From positions 930,001-994,000 of the forward strand of contig NZ_JBPCCU010000003.1 in NCBI RefSeq assembly GCF_050971785.1: DNA of 64,000 bases. Reading direction: 5' to 3'. Under the pieces are notes generated by a model. The model saw only the letters and a program-made list of their open reading frames with translations, searched no databases and was not told the origin of the DNA. Source of the DNA: Actinomadura_E scrupuli. GTDB lineage: Bacteria; Actinomycetota; Actinomycetes; Streptosporangiales; Streptosporangiaceae. The translations under genes and the position numbers were made by a program. Shown here piece by piece: positions 31,746-41,064 of this stretch (position 1 is its first letter; each line of letters starts with the position of its first letter).

Positions 31746-33359
31746 GTGTCGTCTCCTGTGGATCGCAGGACCTTTCTCTCCAGTCTCTCCGGCACCGGTC
31801 TGATCATGGGTACGGGACCGTACCTGTCCCGGCCGGCGCGCCTCGCGCGCTTCCCCGCCCACCCCTTCCAGCTCGGGGTGGCCTCCGGTGACCCGACGCC
31901 GGACGGGGTCGTGCTGTGGACCAGGCTGGCGCCCATGCCGCTCCATCCGGACCCGGCGGCCCCGGGAGGCATGGCACCGCAGGCGGTCCCGGTGCGCTGG
32001 GAGGTCGCGGCGGACGAGAGGTTCGGTGAGGTCGTCCGGCGGGGCGAGACGATCGCCCGGCCCGAGCTCGCCCACAGCGTGCACGTGGAGGTCGGCGGGC
32101 TGCGGCCCGGCCGCGACTACTTCTACCGGTTCCTGACCGGCGGCGACGTCAGCGCGGTGGGCCGCACCCGGACCGCTCCGGAGCGGTCCGTGCAGCAGGT
32201 GCGGTACGCCTTCGTCTCCTGCCAGATGTACGAGCACGGGTTCTTCACCGCCTACCGGCACCTGGCCGCCGAGGACCTCGACGTCGTCCTGCATCTGGGC
32301 GACTACATCTACGAGTACGGCGCCGCCGAACATCCGCCCGCGCTCGGCGGGGACGCCCGCGGCCACGGCCAGGGACCGGCGGTGGACCTGACCGGCTACC
32401 GGCTGCGGCACGCGCTGTACCGCCTCGACCCGGACCTGCAGGCGGCCCACGCCGCCGCGCCGTGGATCGTGACCTGGGACGACCACGACGTCGCCAACAA
32501 CTACCTCGACCGCGGCGACCCGGTGGGCTTCGCGGCCCGGCGGGCCGCCGCCTACCAGGCCTACTACGAACACCTGCCGCTGCGGGCGTCGGCGCTGCCA
32601 CGGGGGCCGCAGATGCGGCTGTTCCGCCGGCTGGGCTACGGGGACCTGATGGACCTGCACGTGCTGGACACCCGTCAGTACCGCAACGCGCCGCCGGTCC
32701 CCGGCGGCGCCACGGTCCCCGGGCCGGAACGGCACGACCCGGCCCGTTCCATCCTCGGTGACGTGCAGGAGAACTGGCTGGCCGACGGGCTCACCCGGTC
32801 GCGGGCACGCTGGCAGATCATCGCCCAGCAGGTCTTCTTCTCCCCGCGGGCCTTTCCTCCCGCGGACCAGGTGCAGCTCGACTCCTGGGACGGCTACCCG
32901 GCCAACCGCGCCCGGCTGCTGAGGACCCTCGCGGAGCGGCGCATCCGCCCGGTCGTGCTCACCGGGGACGTCCACTCCAACTGGGCGGCCGACCTGAAGT
33001 CCGACTTCGGCGACCCCGAGTCGGCGACCGTCGGCGCGGAGCTGGTGGGCACGTCGATCAGCAGCGGCGGCAACGGCTCCGACACGCACACCGACACCGA
33101 GATCATCCTCGCGCAGAACCCGCATCTGAGGTTCTTCGACAACCACCGCGGCTACGTCCGGTGCACGGTGACGCCGGACCATCTGAGGGCCGACTTCCGC
33201 GTGGTCCCCTACGTCAGTCTCCCCGGCGCCCCGGTCTTCACCCGGGCCTCCTTCCAGCTCGACGCCGGGAGGCCCGGGTTGCGGCAGGTGCTGGACCGGG
33301 CCCCGTCCCCGGCCGAGCGCGTCGCCGAGCCGACGCCGGAGGCGGCCGCCGAGGGGTGA
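31746..33359 (+). CDS. phoD: PhoD-type alkaline phosphatase/phosphodiesterase (Tat-exported)
   Basis: A 537-aa secreted metallo-phosphatase. The N-terminus has a Tat motif, DRRTFLSS, and a short hydrophobic stretch. The Fe/Ca site residues sit in FVSCQMYEHGF, LHLGDYIYEYG, TWDDHDVANNY and VLTGDVHSNW, with IIAQQVFFS between them. An N-terminal Fn3-like domain precedes the catalytic part (GVASGDPTPDGVVLWTRL). PhoD releases phosphate from organic phosphates or teichoic acids outside the cell. GTG starts at 31746 or 31758 are both possible. No PHO box was identified. The PAP2 gene follows in the same direction. Confidence 0.93.
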   Translation: MSSPVDRRTFLSSLSGTGLIMGTGPYLSRPARLARFPAHPFQLGVASGDPTPDGVVLWTRLAPMPLHPDPAAPGGMAPQAVPVRWEVAADERFGEVVRRGETIARPELAHSVHVEVGGLRPGRDYFYRFLTGGDVSAVGRTRTAPERSVQQVRYAFVSCQMYEHGFFTAYRHLAAEDLDVVLHLGDYIYEYGAAEHPPALGGDARGHGQGPAVDLTGYRLRHALYRLDPDLQAAHAAAPWIVTWDDHDVANNYLDRGDPVGFAARRAAAYQAYYEHLPLRASALPRGPQMRLFRRLGYGDLMDLHVLDTRQYRNAPPVPGGATVPGPERHDPARSILGDVQENWLADGLTRSRARWQIIAQQVFFSPRAFPPADQVQLDSWDGYPANRARLLRTLAERRIRPVVLTGDVHSNWAADLKSDFGDPESATVGAELVGTSISSGGNGSDTHTDTEIILAQNPHLRFFDNHRGYVRCTVTPDHLRADFRVVPYVSLPGAPVFTRASFQLDAGRPGLRQVLDRAPSPAERVAEPTPEAAAEG

Positions 33360-33417
33360 GCGGACGTGATGTACTACACAACGGTAGAACCCGATGTCGG
33401 CGGGTAGGGGGGCCTGC

Positions 33418-34197
33418 ATGTCCTCCCTGTCCCTTCCCCGATTCGGCCGCGACGGCAAGCTGGGCATGCGGCTGGGCCTGGCCTCCGCGGCGGTGTTCAT
33501 CGTCGCGGTGCCCTTCACGGCGCTGCTGGCCCTCGTCGACACCCACTGGGAGCCGCTGCGCCGCCTGGACGACGACGCCACCGCGTCACTGCACTCCTAC
33601 GTGCTGCAGCACCCCGGCCTGGTGAGTCCCCTGCGGGCCTCGTCCTACCTCTTCCACCCCTGGCTGTTCCGGGGGGTCATCCTGGCGATGGCCGGATGGC
33701 TGGCCTACCGCGGCGCCCGGCGGCTGGCTTTGTGGGCGGCCAGCACCGTCGTCGCCGGCGGCCTCATCGGCCTCGCCGTCAAGGTGCTCGTCGGCCGGTC
33801 CCGGCCCAGGCTCCTGGACGCCATCGCGCACGCCCCCGGCGGGTCCTTCCCCTCCGGTCACGCGATGACGGCCGCGCTGGGCTGCGCCATGATCGTGCTG
33901 ATCCTGCTCCCGCTGCTGCCCGGCGCTCGCCGATGGCTGGCCTGGGGGGCCGCCACGGTGATCACCCTCGTGGCGGGGGCCTGCCGGGTGGCCCTCGGCG
34001 TGCACTACCTCAGCGACGTGGTCGCCGGCTGGATCCTGGGCGCGGCGATCGTGCTGGCCACCACGGCGGCGTTCGAGGCGTGGCGCCGGGAGGAGGGGCG
34101 TCCCCCGGTCTCGCCCGCCGCGGAGGGCATCGAGCCGGAGGCCGCCGCGCAGATCTCGGCGACCGGCGACCCCCACGACGCCCCCGAGGGCACCTGA
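33418..34197 (+). CDS. PAP2-family membrane phosphatase
   Basis: A 259-aa membrane protein with about six helices and the three acid-phosphatase motifs: KVLVGRSRP, FPSGHAM and CRVALGVHYLSD, including both catalytic histidines. Substrates of such proteins are undecaprenyl pyrophosphate or phosphatidic acid. The C-terminal tail is Pro/Ala/Glu rich. The ATG at 33418 sits after GGGGGG; an ATG at 33394 is in frame. It follows phoD by 58 bp and may be co-transcribed, which would combine two phosphate-release enzymes. Confidence 0.9.
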   Translation: MSSLSLPRFGRDGKLGMRLGLASAAVFIVAVPFTALLALVDTHWEPLRRLDDDATASLHSYVLQHPGLVSPLRASSYLFHPWLFRGVILAMAGWLAYRGARRLALWAASTVVAGGLIGLAVKVLVGRSRPRLLDAIAHAPGGSFPSGHAMTAALGCAMIVLILLPLLPGARRWLAWGAATVITLVAGACRVALGVHYLSDVVAGWILGAAIVLATTAAFEAWRREEGRPPVSPAAEGIEPEAAAQISATGDPHDAPEGT

Positions 34198-34281
34198 TCC
34201 GCGGCAGGGCCGGCGTTCCCGGCGGCACGGAGCCAGCACCGGCCGGCTCACGGCCGCGGCGCCCACGGGCCGGCGCCACCG

Positions 34282-34911
34282 CTAGGGGACGGCCGGTTCC
34301 AGCTCGGGCTCCGGTCTCGGGGCTGGCGCCGGCCGCTTGATCGCCAGGAGCGGGATGAAGAAGTGCGACAGCGGGCCGATGGCCACGGCGTACAGCAGGG
34401 TGCCCACCCCGACCGTGCCACCGAGCAGCCAGCCCGCGACGAGCACCGTGAGCTCGATGCCGGTGCGCACCACCCTGATCGAGTGCCCCCGGGCCGCCAG
34501 CCCCGTCATCAGCCCGTCCCGCGGGCCCGGGCCGAGCCCGGCGCCAATGTACAGCCCGGTGGCGAACCCGCCGACCAGGATCGCGGCGACCAGGTAACCC
34601 CAGCGCAGCGGCAGGCCGGCCGGATGCGGCAGCACGGCCAGGAAGACGTCGGCGAACACCCCCACCAGCAGGGCGTTGCTGATCGTGCCGACCCCCGGCC
34701 GCTGGCGCAGCGGGATCCACAGCAGCATGGCCAGGACGCCCACGATGACGATCCAGGTGCCGATCGACAGCCCGAACCGCCGCGACAGCCCCTGGTGGAA
34801 GACGTCCCAGGGGTCGTTGCCCAGGGTCGATGACACCTGGAGCGCGATGCCCAGTCCGTACAGGGCCAGTCCGGTGTAGAGCTGCACCAACCGGCGCACC
34901 AACAGGGCCAT
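34282..34911 (-). CDS. yczE: YczE/YitT-like membrane protein
   Basis: A 209-aa protein of the YczE family. It begins RRLVQLYTGLALYGLGIALQVSSTLGNDPWDVFHQGLS and has about five transmembrane helices, including GGFATGLYIGAGLGPGPRDGLMTGLA. It is divergent from a MocR-type regulator, and in Bacillus the yczE/yczR pair has the same arrangement, with the regulator binding direct repeats between the genes. The transport role is not established. The C-terminus is a Pro/Glu tail. Confidence 0.88.
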   Translation of the reverse strand: MALLVRRLVQLYTGLALYGLGIALQVSSTLGNDPWDVFHQGLSRRFGLSIGTWIVIVGVLAMLLWIPLRQRPGVGTISNALLVGVFADVFLAVLPHPAGLPLRWGYLVAAILVGGFATGLYIGAGLGPGPRDGLMTGLAARGHSIRVVRTGIELTVLVAGWLLGGTVGVGTLLYAVAIGPLSHFFIPLLAIKRPAPAPRPEPELEPAVP

Positions 34912-34973
34912 TGCGGCGTCCTCTCGCGTTGTCGTCTGCCGAGCCTCACGGCGAAGCCCACCAGACCCCTCTA

Positions 34974-35023
34974 TATAGCCCGAAAGTGGCCTTGAAGTTG
35001 TATAGCCAATCTGGAAAAGTGGC
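34974..35023. promoter_or_regulatory. Direct repeats between yczE and the MocR-type regulator
   Basis: TATAGCC occurs at 34974-34980 and 35001-35007, and AAAGTGGC at 34983-34990 and 35016-35023, in the same orientation. The AAAGTGGC copies are 33 bp apart, about three helical turns. MocR/PdxR regulators bind direct repeats as head-to-tail dimers, so this fits the family. Confidence 0.6.
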
Positions 35024-35027
35024 TTTC

Positions 35028-36470
35028 ATGACCGCACGACACATCAGTGGTCCTCAGCTGGGCCGGCTCCTCCAGGACGTCCCGGCCGAGCGTCCCTACT
35101 ACGCGGCGCTGGCCAGGGCGGTGCGCGGGCTGGTGCTGGAGGGGCGGCTGCCGCTGCGGGTCCGGCTGCCCGCCGAGCGCGACCTGGCCGCGGTGCTGGG
35201 CGTCAGCCGGACCACCGTCACCGCCGTGTACGACGCACTGCGGGCGGAGGGCTTCATCGAGAGCCGGCAGGGCGCGGGCAGCTGGACCACGCTCCCGCCG
35301 AGCCCCATGACCGCGCCGGACGCCGGCCGGTTCGGAACGGCGCACGCGCTCACCGGGCCGCAGGACATCGACCTCGGCTGTGCCGCCCCGGGCGCTCCGC
35401 AGATCTTCGAGGAGGCCGTCGCCGCGGCGGTCGCCGAGCTGCCCCGCTACAGCTCAGGCCCCGGATACGAGCCCGCCGGGCTGGTCCCGCTGCGCGAGTC
35501 CATCGCCGGGCGCTACACCGAGCGCGGCCTGCCCACGCGGCCCGACCAGATCGTGGTCACCACGGGCGGCCAGCACGCGCTCACCCTGCTGACGCAGACC
35601 CTGGTGAACCCCGGCGACGCGGTGCTGCTGGAGTCACCGACCTACCCGCACGCCCTCGACGCCGTCCGCCGCCGGGGCGCCCGCCTGGTCCCCGCCGGGG
35701 TCAACGCCGGCTGGGACATCGAGCTGGTGGCCAGCAGCCTGCGGCAGGCCGCCGTCCGGCTGGCCTACACCATCCCCGATTTCCAGAACCCGACCGGCCA
35801 CCTCATGAGCGCCGCCGACCGCGCCGCCCTGGTCGCCGCCGCCCGCGGCGCGGACTGCTACGTCGTGGCCGACGAGACCTTCGCCGAGCTGGCCATCGAC
35901 CCGCCCGAGGTCCCCCCGCCGCTGGCCGCCTACGACACCGGCGGGCGGGTGATCAGCGTCGGCTCCGCGGGCAAGCTGTTCTGGGGCGGGCTGCGGATCG
36001 GCTGGATCCGGACCACGTCGCCGATCGCCCGCCGGCTGACCATCGCCCGGGAGTCCATCGACATCGCCAGCCCGGTGCTCGATCAGCTGATCGTGCGAGA
36101 GCTGCTGGAGCGGGTCGGCGAGGTCCGGGCGGAGCGCTCGCGGCAGCTCGCGGAGAGCCGTGACGCGCTGGCCGGGGCGCTGCGCGCGACCCTGCCGGAC
36201 TGGGGGTTCAGGCTGCCGCAGGGCGGGATGTCGCTGTGGGCGCGGCTGCCCGCGCCGGTCGCGGTCCCGCTCGCCGAGACGGCGCTCCGGCGGGGGGTGC
36301 GGATCGTGCCCGGCCCCGCGTTCGGCACCGACGGGGTGCTCGACGACTACGTGCGGCTGCCGTTCGTGCTGCCGCCCGCGGTGCTGCGGGACGCCGTCGG
36401 ACGGCTCGGCGCCGCCTACCAGGACCTCGAGAGCGCCCCGCCGGCCCGGCTGCTGCCCACCTACGTCTGA
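35028..36470 (+). CDS. MocR-family regulator (GntR DNA-binding + aminotransferase-like domain)
   Basis: A 480-aa PLP-dependent regulator. The GntR winged helix has LVLEGRLPLRVRLPAERDLAAVLGVSRTTVTAVYDALRAEGFIESRQGAGSW. The fold-type-I aminotransferase domain has TTGGQHALTLLTQTLVNPGDAVLLESPTYP, FQNPTGHLMS, YVVADETFAEL and the PLP lysine in SVGSAGKLFWGGLRIGW near residue 315. It is divergent from yczE and probably a YczR orthologue. The effector is likely pyridoxal phosphate or an amino compound (inference). The ATG at 35028 overlaps the operator region. Confidence 0.92.
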   Translation: MTARHISGPQLGRLLQDVPAERPYYAALARAVRGLVLEGRLPLRVRLPAERDLAAVLGVSRTTVTAVYDALRAEGFIESRQGAGSWTTLPPSPMTAPDAGRFGTAHALTGPQDIDLGCAAPGAPQIFEEAVAAAVAELPRYSSGPGYEPAGLVPLRESIAGRYTERGLPTRPDQIVVTTGGQHALTLLTQTLVNPGDAVLLESPTYPHALDAVRRRGARLVPAGVNAGWDIELVASSLRQAAVRLAYTIPDFQNPTGHLMSAADRAALVAAARGADCYVVADETFAELAIDPPEVPPPLAAYDTGGRVISVGSAGKLFWGGLRIGWIRTTSPIARRLTIARESIDIASPVLDQLIVRELLERVGEVRAERSRQLAESRDALAGALRATLPDWGFRLPQGGMSLWARLPAPVAVPLAETALRRGVRIVPGPAFGTDGVLDDYVRLPFVLPPAVLRDAVGRLGAAYQDLESAPPARLLPTYV

Positions 36471-36542
36471 ACGAGCTGTCTGAGCAGCGCGTCTCAGCGG
36501 CGTCCCGCGCCCGAGGCGCTCTGGCTGCCGGACCGGCCGCGA

Positions 36543-36971
36543 TCAGCTCTGGATGTAGCCGACCAGCTGCTCGCGCTCGGTCTCGAGCTCGTCGATGGCG
36601 CTCTTGACGACGTCGCCGATACTGACGATGCCGACCAGCTTGCCGTCCGCCACGACCGGCAGGTGCCGGATGCGGTGCTCGGTCATGATCCGCCGGAGGT
36701 CGGCGACCATGTCGTTCAGGCCGCAGGTGCGGACCGTCGTGGTCATGATCTCCGAGACCTGCCCGGTGAGCAGCTCGGCTCCGCGTTCGTGCATGCGCCG
36801 TACGACATCCCGCTCCGAGGCGATACCGTCGATCGCATCGCCGTCCGCGGAGACCACGACGGCACCGATGTTGTGCTCGGCCAGCGTGGCGAGGAGCTCG
36901 CGGACCGTGCTGTCGGGACGCACTGTCGCCACCGCATCCCCTTTGCCCCGCAGAATGTCACGAATCCGCAT
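36543..36971 (-). CDS. Two-CBS-domain protein
   Basis: A 142-aa protein consisting of a CBS pair: ATVRPDSTVRELLATLAEHNIGAVVVSADGDAIDGIASERDVVRRM and VRTCGLNDMVADLRRIMTEHRIRHLPVVADGKLVGIVSIGDVVKS. CBS pairs bind adenine nucleotides and form disc-like dimers. Short stand-alone versions of this kind (as Hrp1 in mycobacteria) appear in hypoxia or stress regulons. The function here is unproven. It is transcribed away from the trehalase gene across a 327-bp interval. Confidence 0.9.
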   Translation of the reverse strand: MRIRDILRGKGDAVATVRPDSTVRELLATLAEHNIGAVVVSADGDAIDGIASERDVVRRMHERGAELLTGQVSEIMTTTVRTCGLNDMVADLRRIMTEHRIRHLPVVADGKLVGIVSIGDVVKSAIDELETEREQLVGYIQS

Positions 36972-37298
36972 GCATCACGCTCCAAGGTCGCCGCGTCGCC
37001 AAGAGCAGGCTCTGTCCTGCCAAGGTCGCACGTCTGACCCGTGACGAACAGATACCAAGGCAAGGCTTTGCAAGTTTCTGCCCATGTATAGATCTCCTAT
37101 ATCGGTCAGAACGGTCCAAAGGCGGTTAGCTCATATCGGGATGTTGGTGACGAACGTTGTTTTCCGTCATCGCGGGGTCGTATCCCCGGTCAGTGGACCA
37201 CCGGAGCGGTGCCGGTCCGGCCGCGTTACGGTACCTACATCCCCATCCGCCAGGGCCAGGTCACGCCCATCCATGTCCAGTTCACACGAGGGGAACCC
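36972..37298. other. 327-bp divergent promoter interval
   Basis: No gene is seen. An unusually AT-rich stretch around 37080-37110 contains TATAG-N5-CTATA (37087-37101), the best candidate promoter/operator for the CBS and trehalase genes. GTGACGAAC occurs at about 37039 and again at about 37148. Confidence 0.5.
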
Positions 37299-39101
37299 AT
37301 GCCGGGACGCATCGAGGACTACGCGCTGATCGGTGACATGCAGAGCGCGGCGCTGGTCTGCCGCGACGGTTCCATCGACTGGCTGTGCCTGCCGCGCTTC
37401 GACTCCGCCGCCTTCTTCGCCGCGCTGCTCGGGGACGAGGAGAACGGGCACTGGCGGATCGCCCCCTCCAACGTGGATCCGATGTCCTCCCGCCGGCGGT
37501 ACCGCGACGACACGCTCATCCTGGAGACCGAGTGGGAGACCCCCACCGGCATCGTGCGGATCACCGACTTCATGCCGCACCGCGGCGAGGCCCCCGACGT
37601 GGTGCGCATCGTCGAGGGGATCACCGGCACGGTGCCGATGACGCTGGAGCTCCGGCTGCGCTTCGACTACGGCCACATCATGCCGTGGATGCGCAACGTC
37701 GAGCAGGGCGTGATCGCCGGCATCGCCGGACCGGACTCCATCTGGCTGCGCTCCCCGCTCGACCTCGAGGGCCACGACTTCGCCCACACCGCCGAGTTCA
37801 CGGTGACCGCCGGCCAGCAGATCCCCTTCGTGCTCACCTGGCACCCCTCTCACCTGCCCCCGCCCGAGCCGGTCGATCCGCTGCTCGCCCTGGTCGAGAC
37901 CGAGCATCTCTGGCTGGAGTGGGTGGCGTCGTTCACCTACGACGGCAAGTGGCGGGACGCGGTCATCCGCTCGCTGATCACCCTCAAGGCGCTCACCTAC
38001 GCGCCGACCGGGGGCATCGTGGCCGCCGCCACCACCTCCCTGCCGGAGACGGTCGGCGGCATCCGCAACTGGGACTACCGCTACTGCTGGCTGCGCGATG
38101 CCACCATGACGCTGGAGGCGCTGCTGCGCAGCGGTTACACCGGGGAGGCCGAGGCCTGGCGGCAGTGGCTGCTGCGGGCGGTGGCCGGTAGCCCCGACGA
38201 CATCCAGATCATGTACGGCGTCGCGGGCGAGCGCAGGCTGGCCGAATGGGAGGTCGACTGGCTGCCCGGATACGAGGACTCCAAGCCCGTACGGGTCGGC
38301 AACGGCGCCTTCGGCCAGCTCCAGCTGGACGTGCCCGGCGAGGTGATGGACTCGATGTACCTGTCGGCGCGCGCCGGTCTCGAGCCGGCGACGCACGTCT
38401 GGGCCATGATGACCGCCCTGCTCAAGTACCTGGAACCCCGCTGGTCCCAGCCGGACGAGGGGCTGTGGGAGGTCCGCGGGGTCAGCCGGCACTTCGTGCA
38501 CTCCAAGGTGATGTGCTGGGTGGCCTTCGACCGCGGGGTGCGGATGGTCGAGGAGTTCGGCAGGCCCGGCCCGGTCGACCACTGGCGGCGGATCCGCGAC
38601 CAGATCCACCAGGAAGTGTGTGAGAAGGGCTACGACCCGGTGCGCATGACCTTCACCCAGTCCTACGGCTCGACCGAGGTCGACGCGGCGCTGCTGCTCA
38701 TCCCGCAGGTCGGGTTCCTGCCTCCCGACGACCCCCGGGTGATCGGCACCGTCGAGACGGTGGGCCGCGAACTCAGGGACAACGGGTTCATCAAGCGCTA
38801 CCCGACCACCGAGGGAGTGTCGGCCGACGGGCTCGTCGGGGAGGAGGGCGCCTTCCTCGCGTGCTCGTTCTGGATGGCGGACGCCCTTCGCCTGATCGGC
38901 CGGGAGGACGAGGCGATGGTGATGTTCGAGAAGCTGCTCGGCCTGCGCAACGACGTCGGCCTGCTCGCGGAGGAGTACGACCCGCGGCTGCGCCGGCAGG
39001 TGGGCAACTTCCCGCAGGCCTTCAGCCACGTCCCCCTGATCCGCACCGCCTACGACCTCGACGGGCACGACGGCCCGTGGGCGCCGATCGGGGACCGCTA
39101 G
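37299..39101 (+). CDS. GH15 glucoamylase-like trehalase
   Basis: A 600-aa glycoside hydrolase family 15 protein of the actinobacterial trehalase type. It begins IEDYALIGDMQSAALVCRDGSIDWLCLPRFDS. An N-terminal beta-sandwich precedes the (alpha/alpha)6 barrel with GGIRNWDYRYCWLRDATMTL, KVMCWVAFDRGVR and GEEGAFLACSFWMADAL. The barrel ends in LLAEEYDPRLRRQVGNFPQAFSH, which carries a catalytic carboxylate. These enzymes hydrolyse alpha,alpha-trehalose in the cytoplasm, and some require phosphate and Mg. The ATG at 37299 follows GAGGGGAA. The stop overlaps the convergent hypothetical gene by 4 bp. Confidence 0.9.
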   Translation: MPGRIEDYALIGDMQSAALVCRDGSIDWLCLPRFDSAAFFAALLGDEENGHWRIAPSNVDPMSSRRRYRDDTLILETEWETPTGIVRITDFMPHRGEAPDVVRIVEGITGTVPMTLELRLRFDYGHIMPWMRNVEQGVIAGIAGPDSIWLRSPLDLEGHDFAHTAEFTVTAGQQIPFVLTWHPSHLPPPEPVDPLLALVETEHLWLEWVASFTYDGKWRDAVIRSLITLKALTYAPTGGIVAAATTSLPETVGGIRNWDYRYCWLRDATMTLEALLRSGYTGEAEAWRQWLLRAVAGSPDDIQIMYGVAGERRLAEWEVDWLPGYEDSKPVRVGNGAFGQLQLDVPGEVMDSMYLSARAGLEPATHVWAMMTALLKYLEPRWSQPDEGLWEVRGVSRHFVHSKVMCWVAFDRGVRMVEEFGRPGPVDHWRRIRDQIHQEVCEKGYDPVRMTFTQSYGSTEVDAALLLIPQVGFLPPDDPRVIGTVETVGRELRDNGFIKRYPTTEGVSADGLVGEEGAFLACSFWMADALRLIGREDEAMVMFEKLLGLRNDVGLLAEEYDPRLRRQVGNFPQAFSHVPLIRTAYDLDGHDGPWAPIGDR

Positions 39102-39997
39102 GACGAGCCGGGCTCGGCGGTGAGCGTGCTCAGCACGGCCAGGAAGTCCTCCGGCAGCACCACCGAGTCGCCGTCGTACCGGGTCTCCAGCAGTGTCAGG
39201 TCGCCCGCCCGCCACCAGAACAGATGCGGGCTCAGCGAACCAGGGCCCTCCTCGTAGGCCTGCTGCGCCTGGGCCTGCAGCTCCGCCGCCGCCAGCACCA
39301 CCGGGCCGTACCCGCCCGGGCGGGCCGCCCACGGCTCCGCCGCGACGGGGCCCTGGATCGGATAGGCGGCGATCATGCTCCGGCTGGGCACCACGACCAG
39401 CGCTCCGTAGTGCCCGAGGTCGAGGTACTCCTCCAGCCACGCCGCGTGGGTGGCGGCGTAGAACGTCCAGCCGTGCAGGACGGAGAACCGGACCTCACCG
39501 GCCTCGTGTTCGTCGCACTGGAGCGGGCCGTCGGAGCGGACGTTGGCGCGGCCGAGGACGAACAGCGACTCCAGCGACACCGGCCAGGACCGTGCCTCCT
39601 CGAGGGTCACCGTGCGGACGGTGGTCGGCGTGTCGACCACCACCGCCTCGATCAGGCCGGGGGCGAAGGGCCTGGCCGCGAGCACCCCGTTGTCGGCCTC
39701 GGCGGGATAGATGCGGGTGCGCAGCAGATGCTGGGCGAGGTCGAAGTTGCTGAGGTCGAGGGGCTCCTCGATCGCCGTCACGATCGTCGAGACGTGGTCC
39801 GACACCAGCGCCGGCCAGTCGTCACGGGGCACCAGCCGGGCCAGCTGGCGGAGGTTGCGCATGCTCACGTGCAGCCGGTTGGCGCCCTCGAGCAGCATGA
39901 CGTCCCCGGGCACTCTGCGGCAGGAGTAACCGAGGCTCTCCGCGACCAGCACGACCAGCGAGTCGAGCGCGCCGTCCTCGGGGTGGGGCTGGGTCAT
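39098..39997 (-). CDS. Hypothetical protein, 299 aa
   Basis: No family is confidently recognised. It is soluble and acidic, with a conserved-looking N-terminal half (LVAESLGYSCRRVPGDVMLLEGANRLHVSMRNLRQLARLVPRDDWPALVSDHVSTIVTAI). The middle has VLHGWTFYAATHAAWLEEYLDLGHYGALVVVPSRSMIAAYPI, and the end resembles DUF1444-like proteins (HLFWWRAGDLTLLETRYDG). It has neither signal peptide nor membrane helix. It is convergent with the trehalase gene, overlapping it by 4 bp. Confidence 0.75.
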   Translation of the reverse strand: MTQPHPEDGALDSLVVLVAESLGYSCRRVPGDVMLLEGANRLHVSMRNLRQLARLVPRDDWPALVSDHVSTIVTAIEEPLDLSNFDLAQHLLRTRIYPAEADNGVLAARPFAPGLIEAVVVDTPTTVRTVTLEEARSWPVSLESLFVLGRANVRSDGPLQCDEHEAGEVRFSVLHGWTFYAATHAAWLEEYLDLGHYGALVVVPSRSMIAAYPIQGPVAAEPWAARPGGYGPVVLAAAELQAQAQQAYEEGPGSLSPHLFWWRAGDLTLLETRYDGDSVVLPEDFLAVLSTLTAEPGSS

Positions 39998-40227
39998 GAC
40001 GCACCAGCCGCCGTGATCGGGTGCGCCGGCCGGCGCACCCGAAGCTCTGCGGAGCCCTTCTCGGGGCGGTCTCCGCCGTGAGCGCCCCCGCCCATCGACC
40101 CCTCCTTGATACGCGACGGAGTAGAGCTTGTCAGGAGAAACCTCCGTAACGGAAGACCTCTGTTCTCACACCGCGCCAGCCGATTTCGCCGCCATAATGT
40201 CAGATGATCACATATCAATGCATTTTG

Positions 40228-40983
40228 CTAGAGGTTGTTGACGACGAGGTCCACGAGCGTGGGCAGGCTCTCGCCGATGGGGGCGCGCAGCACCGCGTCC
40301 GCGACCTCGTCGTACGGGGTCGGCTGGGCGTTGATGATCACTAGCCGCGCGCCCTGATCGACCGCCTCCAGGCAGAGCCCGGCCGCGGGCTGGACGGTGA
40401 GCGAGGTCCCGACCGCGAGGAACAGGTCGCAGGAGCGCGCCGCCGCGATCGCCGCTTCCAGCACCTCGGTCCGCAGCGCCTGGCCGAACGAGATCGTGGC
40501 GGACTTCTGGATGCCGCCGCAGTCCGGGCACGGCGGGTCCTGCTCCCCCGCGTCGACGCGCGCCAGCACCTCGGGCATCGGGGTGCGCAGCCCGCAGGTC
40601 AGGCATTCGGCCTCGCGCATCGTGCCGTGGATCTCGATGACGCGCTCGGGACTCGACCCGGCGGCCTGGTGCAGCCCGTCGATGTTCTGCGTCACGATCG
40701 CGCGAAGGCGGCCCGCCCGCTCCAGGTCCACCAGGGCCGCGTGGCCGCGGTTGGCCCGGGCGTGCCAGGCCGGATGGTCGCGCCGGGCCCGCCACGCCCG
40801 GCGGCGTACGTCGGGGTCGGCGAGGTAGCTGTCGAGGGACGAGAGCGCCGCGGCCGAGGGGTCCCTGGTCCACAGGCCCTGCGGGCCGCGGAAGTCGGGG
40901 ATGCCGCTGTCGGTGCTGACGCCCGCACCGGTGAGCACCGTGATCGCCGTCGCCCGCGGGAGCCAGGTGCGGAGGGTCTCCAT
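40228..40983 (-). CDS. cobB: Sir2-family NAD-dependent protein deacylase
   Basis: A 251-aa sirtuin. The NAD site is VLTGAGVSTDSGIPDFRG, with TQNIDGLHQAAG, the catalytic His in EIHGTM, a Cys4 zinc site (CLTCG...CPDCG), and VGTSLTVQPAAGL. It removes acetyl or other acyl groups from lysines, for example regulating acyl-CoA synthetases. The minus-strand TAGGCT eight bases before the ATG suggests a near-leaderless promoter. It is divergent from the sulfotransferase-like gene at 41065 across 81 bp. Confidence 0.94.
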   Translation of the reverse strand: METLRTWLPRATAITVLTGAGVSTDSGIPDFRGPQGLWTRDPSAAALSSLDSYLADPDVRRRAWRARRDHPAWHARANRGHAALVDLERAGRLRAIVTQNIDGLHQAAGSSPERVIEIHGTMREAECLTCGLRTPMPEVLARVDAGEQDPPCPDCGGIQKSATISFGQALRTEVLEAAIAAARSCDLFLAVGTSLTVQPAAGLCLEAVDQGARLVIINAQPTPYDEVADAVLRAPIGESLPTLVDLVVNNL

Positions 40984-41064
40984 GGTCGTCCAGCCTAGGC
41001 ACCGGCGGGGATGCTCGCGCAGTGCCACACCAGGCCCTGTGAGGTGCCACACTTGGTGACAACT

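Noticed and set aside
37167..39440. 757-codon minus-strand frame across the trehalase gene
   Set aside because: It has no recognisable domain and runs through two real genes; the GH15 motifs on the plus strand are unambiguous.
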